DNA of 64,000 nt from Cohnella silvisoli (GCF_021190915.1 NZ_JAIOAP010000016.1:1-64000), one strand, 5' to 3'. Numbered from the stretch's first letter, positions 18,244 through 26,702 are shown. Made by a program: numbers and translations. Notes: a model not told the origin generated them from the letters alone.

Positions 18244-18564
18244 TTATTTACTTACTTTCAATGAGAACAACTCTAAAAATGTTTTATACCATTCAATTCT
18301 TCTGGATTTGATTAAAGTCAGGGCTTCGTTCAATGCAATTCCTACAAGACTTCCTAACTGATTGAAATCAATCCGAGATTTCCGCAACCAGATTTCTGCA
18401 AGAGATTCGCCTGCACTTGCTCTTATCATATCATCGAACGAAACATCATTAGCGACATTCATAAGAATATGTATCACACCATCGTCATCAAATTGGGATA
18501 CATTCATAACCGTATCATCGATTTCGTCATCTCTAGATGTATCGTCATATATTATAGCAAACAA
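18244..18564 (-). CDS. hypothetical protein, about 106 aa, start uncertain
   Basis: An acidic N-terminal half (IIYDDTSRDDEIDDTVMNVS) and a helical C-terminal half. The TTG at 18564 has no good ribosome site. Further up, TATAAT and AGGTGAAGGG precede a frame that would read MK-RTFKTDKENLFAIIYDD if one base were missing near 18592, so the real start may be a GTG there and a one-base frameshift may be present. Function unknown. Confidence 0.5.
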   Translation of the reverse strand: MFAIIYDDTSRDDEIDDTVMNVSQFDDDGVIHILMNVANDVSFDDMIRASAGESLAEIWLRKSRIDFNQLGSLVGIALNEALTLIKSRRIEWYKTFLELFSLKVSK

Positions 18565-18635
18565 GTTTTCTTTATCTGTCTTAAATGTCCTAACCCTTCA
18601 CCTATATTATAACGACATCATTGTATCGTATTGAA

Positions 18636-18715
18636 TGCTGCCCGTTAGTTCAACGAGGCTGCCGTTCACCATGCGGCAGCCTCGAAGTATAGTTTATTGA
18701 GCTATCGTGTCCCGA
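18636..18715. repeat. CTAACGGG palindromic repeat, copy 9
   Basis: The most complete copy: GCTGCCCGTTAGTTCAAC, a perfect 11-bp inner stem CGAGGCTGCCG/CGGCAGCCTCG, then TTTATTGAGCTATCG and TCCCG. The left and right outer arms also pair with each other (TTCAAC..., TTATTGA). Confidence 0.85.
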
Positions 18716-18739
18716 GGGAGCGTAATGGTGTTTGGATCA

Positions 18740-18780
18740 GACCGAAGGCCGAATAGCCCGATGCGTGAATATGGTGTTAG
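18740..18780 (+). repeat. second repeat family, copy a
   Basis: A 41-base unit with GACCGAAGGCCGAATAGCCC and ATGCGTGAATATGGTGTTAG. It matches 36 of 41 bases with 19454-19494. It directly follows repeat copy 9, before the 18833-19180 gene's stop on the other side. Confidence 0.75.
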
Positions 18781-18832
18781 AAGGTGGTCAGCTCTTCTCT
18801 GCGTTACTTTACGAAAAAAATGGATATTAAAA

Positions 18833-19180
18833 TCATAAATTATGTAATAAATCGTTTTTTACCATAATACTAAAAATATACTCTGCAACTTCGTTCCTAT
18901 CTCCTGGATTATCTACTGCATAACTAATCAAATCGTAATCCTCATCTAAGACAAGTGTGAAACCCCTATTCTTATATTTGTATTTATAATGAGTACTCCA
19001 AATCATTGGATATTCGCCAATAAATCGAATATATAAATCGTTAGTAAATAATCTTTTAATAAAATGTAATTCTGTATTATTGGGATACTCTCTAAAAAAT
19101 GATTCAGGAATATATTTTTTCAATATATACCTCAAATCAAAAATGTGCTCTTTCTCTGCATCATAATTAATTTCTATCAT
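18833..19180 (-). CDS. hypothetical protein, 115 aa
   Basis: A soluble protein rich in Tyr, Phe and charged residues. The ATG at 19180 is preceded by GAGGAG at 9 bases; the earlier ATG touches that site. Motifs LRYILKKYIPESFF and GFTLVLDEDYDLISYAVDNP give no family I can name. It is bracketed on both sides by the second repeat family. Confidence 0.55.
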   Translation of the reverse strand: MIEINYDAEKEHIFDLRYILKKYIPESFFREYPNNTELHFIKRLFTNDLYIRFIGEYPMIWSTHYKYKYKNRGFTLVLDEDYDLISYAVDNPGDRNEVAEYIFSIMVKNDLLHNL

Positions 19181-19315
19181 AAAAAGCATCTCCTCGGGCT
19201 TCTTCTAAGATCCCTACTAAATGTTCCCATGCTACAATCTTTGTAATAGATTCTTAATCCTTAGCCACGTGCGTTCCTAATGTTTTATTTAAGCTCTTTA
19301 CTGACTTTCATCGAA

Positions 19316-19495
19316 CGTTAATGTGTTCACGACGTCCAACTCCCTTAAGCCCGAAGGGCGGCCGCGATGCGGTTAAGGAGTTGGATGTTTCCGGCTAATT
19401 CCGCTTCCTGCTACTGCCAATTACTTCTCCGAAACCTCATCTAACTCCTGCCGGACCGAGGGCCGAATGGCCCTATGCGTGAACATGGTGTTATG
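19316..19495. repeat. long foldback structure with second-family repeat, copy b
   Basis: Outer arms CGTTAATGTGTTCACG and CGTGAACATGGTGTTATG (8 bp of exact pairing) enclose an inner foldback, CGTCCAACTCCCTTAA / TTAAGGAGTTGGATG, with a small GCCCGAAGGGC hairpin at its tip. The right part (19454-19494) repeats copy a at 18740. The 360 bases between genes here are almost all made of this structure. Confidence 0.7.
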
Positions 19496-19539
19496 TTCTC
19501 GGCTTCTTCGAATTCCTTGAATTCATTCCGTTCATGTAA

Positions 19540-19941
19540 TCATTGTTTAATATAAAAATAAGGTCCACACTGTTCTTCATGTGTCTGGACATAGGTCCAA
19601 TTAAATTCCTTATCTACAATGTAAATATCGTTCTCTTGTTCAAAATGCTCTGCTTTAACATGCATTGGATTCTCAAGGATGAATGTCCGACTTTGATTTT
19701 GATAAAATATATAACATGTTTGCTTATTCAAGTTATTAGAAGCTGTCTTCGCTTCTATCTTCTTTAAGCATTCAATCTTTTTATAACTAAACAAATGCCA
19801 CAGAAATTGATCCATATAGATTATCATTTTTTCACTGGCACTTAAGCCAGTTGCAAAATGATAATCCCACATTCCTCGTAAATATTGATCCCATTTATTT
19901 AATTCAATGATTTCTACACCTATATTTTTTAAGGGATTCAA
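19540..19941 (-). CDS. DUF4275-family protein, 133 aa
   Basis: The features I associate with this family are present: WDQYLRGMWDYHFA near the N-terminus, FLWHLFSYKKIECL in the middle, and WTYVQTHEEQCGPYFY at the end. The family is cytoplasmic and uncharacterised. The TTG start has no clear ribosome site; a better-placed ATG 27 bases upstream is in another frame, so a small start-region error is possible. Confidence 0.65.
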   Translation of the reverse strand: MNPLKNIGVEIIELNKWDQYLRGMWDYHFATGLSASEKMIIYMDQFLWHLFSYKKIECLKKIEAKTASNNLNKQTCYIFYQNQSRTFILENPMHVKAEHFEQENDIYIVDKEFNWTYVQTHEEQCGPYFYIKQ

Positions 19942-20057
19942 GAAGAGAAGTGATCTTTATTCCTCATTTCATTTGTTTTTATGCATTTCGAGAATTTCAC
20001 ATAACGTATTAGTTATGAACTTCTCAAAAATACCATGCTTGGAGAATTCGCTAAGTT

Positions 20058-20090
20058 ATTAAACTATCCTACCCGTTAGCTTAATTATCC
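20058..20090. repeat. CTAACGGG repeat, short form, copy 10
   Basis: On the minus strand TTAAGCTAACGGGTAGGA then TAGTTTAATAA: an 8-bp inverted repeat around ACGGGTAGGA. It is 14 bases beyond the LOG-family gene's stop. Confidence 0.75.
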
Positions 20091-20103
20091 TTAGTTGCTC
20101 AAT

Positions 20104-20682
20104 CTAGCTAAGCTGCTTCCACTTTTGTTCTAGCGTTTGAGGAACATAGCTTTCCAATTGATGTAAAAGCTCCAAGGGTTCATTGGAAACGTTTAACAGA
20201 CTGAGATGTGAAGCATTGGAGAAGCCTTCATTAATGCTGTGTTCAATCAGATTAATTAACGGATTAAAATAATTTCTGATATTGAGAATGCCTACTGGTT
20301 TTTTGTGTATGCCAATTTGTGACCAGCACAAGACTTCGAAAAGTTCCTCATAAGTCCCAAAACCGCCGGGTAAAGCAATAAACCCATCAGCTAGTTCTCC
20401 CATTTTAGCTTTGCGCCCATGCATATCTTCTACTTCTATTAACTGGGTTACCTCTCTATGTACCATTTCTCCTTTAAACAATCCTTTAGGCATAACTCCG
20501 ATCACTTCACCTCCGCCATTCATGACAGCATTAGCGATTTCACCCATTAAACCTATTTTAGATCCTCCGTAAATTAATCGATAATTTTTTTTAGCCATGT
20601 AATTACCAAGTTCAGCTGCTTTAACTTTATAATCGTGATGCTCCCCTAAATTTGATCCGGCAAAAACACATATTGATTTCAC
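20104..20682 (-). CDS. LOG-family nucleoside 5'-monophosphate phosphoribohydrolase, 192 aa
   Basis: Contains the signature PGGFGTYEELFEVL (about 101-114) and a Rossmann-like N-terminus (CVFAGSNLGE, YGGSKIGLMGEIANAVM). Members split cytokinin-type nucleoside monophosphates or other nucleotides into base and ribose 5-phosphate; in bacteria the natural substrate is often unknown. The length matches B. subtilis YvdD. A GTG start has GGGGATGAG upstream. Just before it lies a palindromic operator-like sequence, and the MFS exporter gene starts in the other direction. Confidence 0.9.
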   Translation of the reverse strand: MKSICVFAGSNLGEHHDYKVKAAELGNYMAKKNYRLIYGGSKIGLMGEIANAVMNGGGEVIGVMPKGLFKGEMVHREVTQLIEVEDMHGRKAKMGELADGFIALPGGFGTYEELFEVLCWSQIGIHKKPVGILNIRNYFNPLINLIEHSINEGFSNASHLSLLNVSNEPLELLHQLESYVPQTLEQKWKQLS

Positions 20683-20713
20683 ATTCTCATCCCCAAACTA
20701 TATATAGTTATTA

Positions 20714-20741
20714 TCCGATATACAATATACTATATATCGGA
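20714..20741. promoter_or_regulatory. operator-like palindrome between LOG and MFS genes
   Basis: TCCGATATA and TATATCGGA form a perfect 9-bp inverted repeat with 10 AT-rich bases between. It sits 32 bases before the LOG start and 154 before the MFS start. No regulator gene is next to it in the window; PadR- and TetR-type repressors use sites of this shape. Confidence 0.5.
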
Positions 20742-20894
20742 GTGTGAATCATACTAAAGATTTAGGAGTGCAACCAAATAGAATTTTATGAAGTCCAAAA
20801 ATGGATTAAAATTTTTATGGAGAAAACTGAGCGAATGCTCGTTTGGCAGTGGATTCATGGATCTACAAAATGATAACTAGGAGGTGTTTGGATA

Positions 20895-22100
20895 TTGAGT
20901 TACCTAACTTCAGCCACGCGAAGTGCTGCCAGCACTCCGTCTGCTGATCGTCTACCGTGGGCCGGATTACTTGCTCTGGGCATGACTGGATTTATCTGTA
21001 TTCTCACCGAGACGCTTCCCGCCGGTTTGTTGCCCCAGATAGGCCAAGGGCTTGGAATCTCGGAGGCTCTCGCTGGACAACTCGTCACGTTGTATGCCCT
21101 TGGCTCCCTTTTGGCCGCAATTCCTTTGACTACCGCGACACGCAGATGGCGGAGGCGACCGCTGTTACTACTGTGCCTTATTGGTTTTCTTGTGTTCAAC
21201 AGCATTACTGCCCTATCTTCTAATTATACACTGACGCTGTTTGCCCGTTTCATGGCAGGCGTATCCGCCGGTGTCTTGTGGGGAATAACAGCAGGTTATG
21301 CCCGGCGCTTGGTAACGGATGCACTCAAGGGCAAAGCCATGGCGGTGGCAATGATCGGCACTCCTCTCGCTATGGCCCTTGGTGTCCCGGCCGGAACATT
21401 CCTTGGCGTACTTGTGGGCTGGCGCACTGTTTTCGGAATTATGTCGCTGCTAACTGTGGTGCTTGTTGTCTGGGTACTATGGAAGATGCCGGACTATCCC
21501 GGAGAGTCAGCTAACAAGAGACCCCCCCTCCACAAAATCTTCGTCATGCCGGGGGTGCGGCCTGTATTGCTTGTCGTTTTTGCTTGGATGCTAGCTCATA
21601 ACATTCTTTATACCTATATTGCGACTTACCTTGCTCAGGCTGGGCTTGCCAAGCGCGTTGACTTTACGCTGCTTATTTTCGGTATGGCATCGGTTATTGG
21701 GATCTGGATTACAGGGATGTTGATTGATCGTATGCCTCGTTTATTGATATTGATTAGCCTCGCAGCTTTCTCACTGGCATCCCTTCTGCTTGGCATAGGC
21801 AGCAGTCAACCGATTGTGATCTATTTGGCAGTTGCCGTGTGGGGGCTTACAATTGGTGGAGCGGCGACACTGCTGCTGACGGCAATGGCTGAATCTGCTG
21901 GCGAGAGTGCGGATGTGGCCCAATCGATGCTTGTAACGGCATGGAATCTGGCCATCTTTGGAGGCGGCTTACTTGGAGCTATTTTACTCGAAATCCTTGG
22001 CGTTCGTTCCTTCCCTTGGGTCTTGTTTATTCTGCTGCTCCTTGCACTGCTTGTAGCGTGGCGGGCGAAAGTAGATGGGTTCCCCTCAAAGAAGAATTGA
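20895..22100 (+). CDS. MFS drug-efflux-type transporter, 401 aa
   Basis: Twelve membrane segments, with the 2-3 loop and motif region (GSLLAAIPLTTATRRWRRRP) and TMS5 region (MAVAMIGTPLAMALGVPAGT) of the DHA1 family, which exports drugs or sugars by proton antiport. A TTG start is supported by AGGAGGT 9 bases upstream. It is followed by a strong terminator. Higher GC than the genes before it. Substrate unknown. Confidence 0.9.
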   Translation: MSYLTSATRSAASTPSADRLPWAGLLALGMTGFICILTETLPAGLLPQIGQGLGISEALAGQLVTLYALGSLLAAIPLTTATRRWRRRPLLLLCLIGFLVFNSITALSSNYTLTLFARFMAGVSAGVLWGITAGYARRLVTDALKGKAMAVAMIGTPLAMALGVPAGTFLGVLVGWRTVFGIMSLLTVVLVVWVLWKMPDYPGESANKRPPLHKIFVMPGVRPVLLVVFAWMLAHNILYTYIATYLAQAGLAKRVDFTLLIFGMASVIGIWITGMLIDRMPRLLILISLAAFSLASLLLGIGSSQPIVIYLAVAVWGLTIGGAATLLLTAMAESAGESADVAQSMLVTAWNLAIFGGGLLGAILLEILGVRSFPWVLFILLLLALLVAWRAKVDGFPSKKN

Positions 22101-22180
22101 AGTACAGTACTTTTAAGTGATTTTATTCACCGAGCTATCCGGCCCATTATTCTCAGCTCCTTTCTGCCAAGTTAATTGAA

Positions 22181-22218
22181 GACAAGCAGGCGAGATTAAC
22201 TCGCCTGCTTGTCTTTTT
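22181..22218 (+). terminator. strong terminator after the MFS gene
   Basis: A perfect 14-bp stem GACAAGCAGGCGAG/CTCGCCTGCTTGTC with a 5-base loop, then five Ts. Between it and the MFS stop, at about 22128-22150, is a decayed short CTAACGGG repeat (CGAGCTATCCGGCCCATTAT). Confidence 0.9.
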
Positions 22219-22267
22219 AGGGTTTCCTATAACTGAGGCATCAATTAACATCTCAGTCGTATTGCGT

Positions 22268-22350
22268 TAAACTGCCCGTTACTTCAACAAACTAAAAAGG
22301 AGCTGCCTCGTAGCAAGCTCCTCCGCAATAATGTCCCGTTTGTTCAATAT
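22268..22350. repeat. CTAACGGG palindromic repeat, copy 11
   Basis: CTGCCCGTTACTTCAACAAA, the inner hairpin AAAAAGGAGCTGCCTCGTAG-CAAGCTCCTC, and the right core TGTCCCGTTTGTTCAATA. The stretch from the first core to the end of the hairpin differs from copy 1 (1236) by only one base or so. Confidence 0.8.
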
Positions 22351-22358
22351 TTTTTACC

Positions 22359-22846
22359 TCAAGATCCCGTAATTCTTTTATCTTTAACGAATTTAACAAA
22401 TAAATACCGTACAATCGGACCCACAATAATGAGTTGAAGAGGCAGAACAAAAATAAAATTATTAAACACTAAAGAAAAGTAACTTTCAAGGAATGATTCT
22501 CCAATCAGACTGTCGGAAAAGTAAGCATTCCCTAATCCATAAAGAGACATAAAGAGAACCATTCCACTCTCCATAAAAAATGCAAGGAATAGAATCACAA
22601 ATACCTTCTTCGATTTGTCATAGGGAAGTGATAAGCAATTTTTTTTGCCACTGGACCGACAATAAATAATTCCAATAGAGACGCAATAATAAAGACTAGA
22701 ATAAGTTGAGTAAATATTTCTTTTAAGGATATCGTGCCAATCAGGCCGTGTTTTAATAAATTATAAAATGTTATAAATACGACCATCCCAAAGCACATCA
22801 TCAACCCCAAAAAAAATCTTCTTTTTTAGTTGTCGGCAATTTTCAT
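22359..22846 (-). pseudogene. DUF2798 membrane protein, broken by a stop and a frameshift
   Basis: The two halves are the two repeats of a DUF2798 protein (about 150 residues, four membrane segments): MCFGMVVFITFYNLL...ELFIVGPVAKKIA and MESGMVLFMSLYGLG...LIIVGPIVRYLF. From the ATG at 22846 the frame has an in-frame TAA at codon 7, and near 22620 a one-base loss changes HFPYDKSKK to a frame that stops. Two separate lesions make real decay more likely than a sequencing error. Confidence 0.8.
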
Positions 22847-23429
22847 CATCCCTTCTGTTTACCATTGTTATTATAACGATAGTGGAAACCACCTCATAAG
22901 TGAACAGTCTATGAATATTTGAAGTTGAGTGTCTTTTTCTACTTTATATAATCGCGGCACGGTTCTATTGCGCTACGAATCTGCGGGAAAACCGTCTTTC
23001 GGCAACATGGCGTGGGATGCTGACGGACCGGACAAATCAGATGACATTTTTAACCATTTGGAGTGATAACTAATCACCAGCTATTGACTTGAACTGCATA
23101 GGTCATGAGGACAAACAAAAGGGCCGGTTTCCCGGCTCTTTTGCTTTTTCCGAGACTTCAACAAAATCTTCATTAAACGTCTCTATTCCGCTGATTTATC
23201 AAATTGCGTAAAGGTGACGCCTTCGTCCCCATTACCTCCTAAGTAGCCGAAGCTAATATCATCTAACCTTTTCGTTGCGCGACTTCTTATTGAGATCCGG
23301 AACATTACCAGACCTCTTCTATCCGGGAAAGGGTCTTCCGATTTTGGCTAGCTGGGCTGACGTTTTCGCGTCTATCGTATGCGACGTGATGATGGTCACG
23401 AAGGCTAGTCCGTCCGGCGTCCGTGCCCA
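22847..23429. other. gene-poor stretch with coding remnants
   Basis: On the plus strand 22953-23066 reads RGTVLLRYESAGKPSFGNMA and on to a stop, and looks like the tail of a lost gene I cannot name; a terminator follows at 23116. On the minus strand near 23340-23420 a piece reads TIITSHTIDAKTSAQLAKIG and then stops. Neither has a start or a family I recognise. Confidence 0.4.
23116..23150 (+). terminator. terminator after a lost gene
   Basis: CAAAAGGGCCGG and CCGGCTCTTTTG pair around a short loop and run into CTTTTTCC. No intact gene precedes it. Confidence 0.65.
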
Positions 23430-24343
23430 CTATCCTGCCGATTGAGAAACATCACCAAACAAAAATGCGCCCAGCCCTTCCTCATTAATAATCTGGCAAT
23501 TTATTTCGGTGTGGCTATAAGTTGTCTTTGCAATTTTCCGGTATCGGTTGGCCATTAACGCCACGGCGGCTTCAATTTGAATTGCTTTTACCGCATTGCC
23601 GTCGATTCCTTGCCCGAGCAGTTTCGTTTTTACGCCCTCCCCCATAAAGTCGGGGAATGTGTAAAACTCGCTCGGTATGTTCAGAAAGGCAGCGATTTCG
23701 TCGGAACGAAACGGCCTCCACCAATCCTTTTTAGTCGGATGTCTGAAATAACTAGATGTAACCTGATATTTGCGGTATGACGCTACGAATGCAGAAACAC
23801 GTATATTATCAAGGTCAACAAGTGTATGATTGAGATCACTTTTGAAATTGTTGTTTCCCTTTTTGTTTAGAAGCATCCATGACCGTTCCGACAATTCGCC
23901 GTTCGTTCACGAAAGAGAACCGCGTAACCACGCGTTCGACTTGCAACGGATCCGACATCATAAGCATCAATTTTTGTTTCGTGAATGTGGGGGAAAAACG
24001 GTGATAATAACCGTCTAAGATGTTGATACGATGTGCTTTTGAGATAGGCGGGTACCTGTTCGATCATAACCATACTTGCGCCACTTGTAAGAACAATTCT
24101 GGCGTAATGGGGACCGTGCCCCTCTGTGATGCCATTGGTCATCGTGCCGAGGGCAGAATACGTATCGCATGCCGGGCTTAACCAATAGGAATCGACCCTC
24201 GGTATATAATCTGTATGCATTCGTGTGAGATCCCCTAGGAAGCTAGTGCCGGTAGTAAAGTTGTTTGCATAGGCATCGATCGCTTCTGGCCAAATGTCTG
24301 CACCGCCAACAGCAGCTGTGGGTAACGGTTGTACCTGAGACAA
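23430..24343 (-). pseudogene. DNA cytosine-5 methyltransferase, truncated and frameshifted
   Basis: In the first frame, GGADIWPEAIDAY is what is left of motif I, SPACDTYS is the catalytic Pro-Cys motif IV (in the variant form seen in some phage-type enzymes), MIEQVPAY is motif VI (usually ENV), and ASRTRGYAVLF is motif VIII. After a shift near 23880 the second frame gives the end of the protein, with VKTKLLGQGIDGNAVKAI as motifs IX-X. The N-terminus is missing, cut at about 24343 next to a 12-base direct repeat. It once made 5-methylcytosine in DNA, as a solitary or restriction-linked enzyme; no nuclease gene is near. Confidence 0.8.
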
Positions 24344-24390
24344 ATAAAGCCCAAAAATACTTGATATTATCCTTACAACTGAGACAAATA
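24335..24390. repeat. 12-base direct repeat CTGAGACAAATA, two copies
   Basis: The copies at 24335-24346 and 24379-24390 are 44 bases apart, start to start, and both are followed by similar bases (AAGCCC, ATACCC). They sit exactly where the methyltransferase gene is cut. Such spaced direct repeats occur at transposon ends with multiple transposase sites, so this may be a leftover end; no transposase is seen. Confidence 0.4.
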
Positions 24391-24536
24391 ATACCCACTG
24401 TTGAGATTTGTCATGTTTTTAGCATAATACATGAGATTTATTCGGAATGTCACGTGGTAATCGATGTTGGAGTCTCCGTCATGACTGCACTTAAAGTTAA
24501 CGAACTGCAAATAAACCTAATCATTTTTAAGTATTA

Positions 24537-24577
24537 GGGCAAGTTGTTCGATGAAATCGAACAACTTGCCCTTCTTT
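24537..24577 (+). terminator. perfect 16-bp hairpin terminator
   Basis: GGGCAAGTTGTTCGAT and its exact complement around GAA, then TTCTTT. It follows a short open piece (to the TAG at 24534) that may be the 3' end of a lost plus-strand gene. Confidence 0.75.
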
Positions 24578-24616
24578 CGAGCGCTTGTGCAAGATTCCTC
24601 CCATTCGTCGCCTCGT

Positions 24617-25030
24617 TTAATCGATCCTCGTGAGCATAAGCGAATCGTGAGCGAGCGTATAGGAATTGCTGGCAGGATCTTTGCCTGTAAGCTGGAACCT
24701 GAACTGTTTATTCCCGGATGTGCCGATCGTTACCATGCCCAAGCGGTGCCGAATAACGAAATGTTGCTAATCGTATCCGTACCGAGCGTCCATCCGCCGT
24801 CATCGGCGTATAGTTCGTTGCCATCATAATCGTAATAAAACAAATAGTTGCTCACGCTGCCTGTCAAGTACTCCTTACCGGCCTCCTTGTTATAAAAGCT
24901 CGTCATTTCGATGCTGCCGTTCACGAAAGAAATTACCGCCCTTAAAACGTCATTCTCCAGAGTCCAGGTATTTCCACTCTTGGTGATTATCGAGCTGGCT
25001 GCCGATGCCGTCGGGACCTTTCCGCATTCG
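24617..25030 (-). pseudogene. secreted glycosidase, remnant of both ends
   Basis: The upstream part reads ITKSGNTWTLENDVLRAVIS...FYNKEAGKEYLTGSVSNYLF...GGWTLGTDTISNISLFGTAW and stops at 24730; this looks like the N-terminal beta domain of a large exported glycosidase. The downstream part, in another frame, reads FRFQLTGKDPASNSYTLAHD and ends SLMLTRID, like the end of a C-terminal carbohydrate-binding domain. The catalytic middle is gone. It lies directly downstream of the second sugar-uptake locus and was probably its outside enzyme. Confidence 0.65.
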
Positions 25031-25082
25031 ACAATAGGAATACTCGTGAAACATAGAGGAGGCTTGTGAAACCGTTAGATGA

Positions 25083-26702
25083 TTACTTGCCTACTGAGTT
25101 CATGAAGTCTACATATTCCTTCTCCGCATCCGCGGTTGCAGGGTACCATTCCTTCTCAAGGAAGTCCTTGAATTGCTTTTCGCTGATGGCTCCTGTAATA
25201 AACTTGATCTCGTAATCGTCCTTCTTCTTGACCAGATCGGGAATAGAAGCGTTCAGGCTCAAGATCTTAGGCGATCTGACAGCAGGCACGTTAACGATGG
25301 TCATCTGTTTCAAAGCGGCTTCCAATTGTGTTTTGTAAACGTTTAGCTTCTCCGGAGTATCGGCATTCTGGATTGAGGCGCCATCTCCGTTGATTGCATT
25401 GGCTGGAGTCATGTATGCACTTGTCAGAGTAGTCAGCTTCGCCGTTTGATCTGAGTTTCTAGTTACCGCCTTGGTAGCTGCATCATAGCTTTCATAGGTC
25501 AACCCTTTAATGCCCAGTTGGAATAAGGTGTTAGCTTCCGTCGTATTTCCCCAGTCGAGAAACGATAATATCTGGTCAATGTTTTTGGAATCCTTGGGAA
25601 TCATCCAGCCGCCCCACATAGCGGGAGTCACCCAATCCGACGCAACGCCTTTATCGTTTTTCAATACGCCTTGGTAGCTGAATATTTTCTCGGAATCTGG
25701 AAGTTTGCTGATATTTCCCAGAACCGCATACTGATGACCATAAGTGATGCCGACTTTGAATTGGTTCAACTTTTCGTTGTCTACGTAGATTTTGTTAATC
25801 AGGAACTCGGGATCGATTAATTTCTCATCGTTCAGCTTCTTAAGGTAAGTCAAATATGGAATATAACCGGACATCTTTTCTCTGATCTTATAATTTCCGT
25901 CCGTATCCTTTACCCCGTCCGTGACCGGAAGAGAAAACGCAGCGGTGAGGAAGTTGGAAGCGTTCCAGATCGTGTTGCGACCGAGGTCCGGTCCGGAGAA
26001 AGATACGCCGTACGTATCGTCTTGGCCGTTCCCATCGGGATCCTCTTTGGTAAAGGCCGTAACGACCTTCGTGAATTCATCCAAAGTCGTCGGCGTTTTC
26101 ATTCCCAGCTTATCCAACCATTGTTGGTTGATCACGTATCCCCAATGGTTGACGACATTCGGTCTTGGGATAATATAGGTCTTTCCGTCGTTGACGGATT
26201 TGACGGCATCCCACATTTCTTTCGTGATATTCTTCATGAGATTCGGGTAGTTTCCGATCTTGTCGTCAAGCGAGGCAAGAAGGCCGTTCTGAGCCCATTT
26301 CTCCATATTGGCGTCCGCACCGTTGCCCGCCGTGCCCCAGTTATATATCAGATCCGGCAAATCTCCCGATGCCATGACGACCTGCAGCTTATCCACGTAG
26401 TTGTTAATAGGAGGCGCTTCGATTTCAAGCTTCACGTTGGCCAGCTTCTCGGCTTCCGCAATGACCGGGTTATTGTCGATGACAACGTCCGCGTTCACCC
26501 TATTGAACATTTTGATCGTGACAGATTCTGCCTTGCCTTCGGATTGAGAAGCCGAGGCAGGAGCCGAAGAGCTTGGCGACGCGCTATTGCTGCTACTGCT
26601 AGCCGTACTTTCCTCGTTATTCGAACCACAAGCAGCAAGTACGGAAGAAAGCAACATGATACAAGCGAGAGAGCTCAAGAGATTTTTACCTTTTTTTCCC
26701 AT
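25083..26702 (-). CDS. extracellular solute-binding lipoprotein for sugars, 539 aa
   Basis: Lipoprotein signal with LAAC (Cys25), a Ser/Ala-rich linker, then a LipO-type binding protein. Start at 26702 with AAAGGGG upstream; the longer frame adds 22 residues without a ribosome site. It should deliver oligosaccharides to the permeases at 26783-28618. With GH130 in the same locus, mannose-containing oligosaccharides are a reasonable guess for the ligand, but this is inference. Confidence 0.9.
   Translation of the reverse strand: MGKKGKNLLSSLACIMLLSSVLAACGSNNEESTASSSSNSASPSSSAPASASQSEGKAESVTIKMFNRVNADVVIDNNPVIAEAEKLANVKLEIEAPPINNYVDKLQVVMASGDLPDLIYNWGTAGNGADANMEKWAQNGLLASLDDKIGNYPNLMKNITKEMWDAVKSVNDGKTYIIPRPNVVNHWGYVINQQWLDKLGMKTPTTLDEFTKVVTAFTKEDPDGNGQDDTYGVSFSGPDLGRNTIWNASNFLTAAFSLPVTDGVKDTDGNYKIREKMSGYIPYLTYLKKLNDEKLIDPEFLINKIYVDNEKLNQFKVGITYGHQYAVLGNISKLPDSEKIFSYQGVLKNDKGVASDWVTPAMWGGWMIPKDSKNIDQILSFLDWGNTTEANTLFQLGIKGLTYESYDAATKAVTRNSDQTAKLTTLTSAYMTPANAINGDGASIQNADTPEKLNVYKTQLEAALKQMTIVNVPAVRSPKILSLNASIPDLVKKKDDYEIKFITGAISEKQFKDFLEKEWYPATADAEKEYVDFMNSVGK

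Noticed and set aside
12835..20090. Classic integron or superintegron
   Set aside because: No tyrosine integrase is in the window and the repeats do not show paired RYYYAAC/GTTRRRY cores with the usual spacing. I keep only the looser cassette-like description.
12835..20090. CRISPR array
   Set aside because: The copies are hundreds of bases apart with genes between them and are long palindromes; there are no regular short spacers and no cas genes.
20760..20880. Small gene upstream of the MFS exporter (ATG near 20816, 18 codons)
   Set aside because: Too short, with no ribosome site and no known leader-peptide pattern; could be a remnant but nothing supports it.
23430..24343. Active restriction-modification system
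   Set aside because: The methyltransferase is truncated and frameshifted, and no nuclease gene is nearby.
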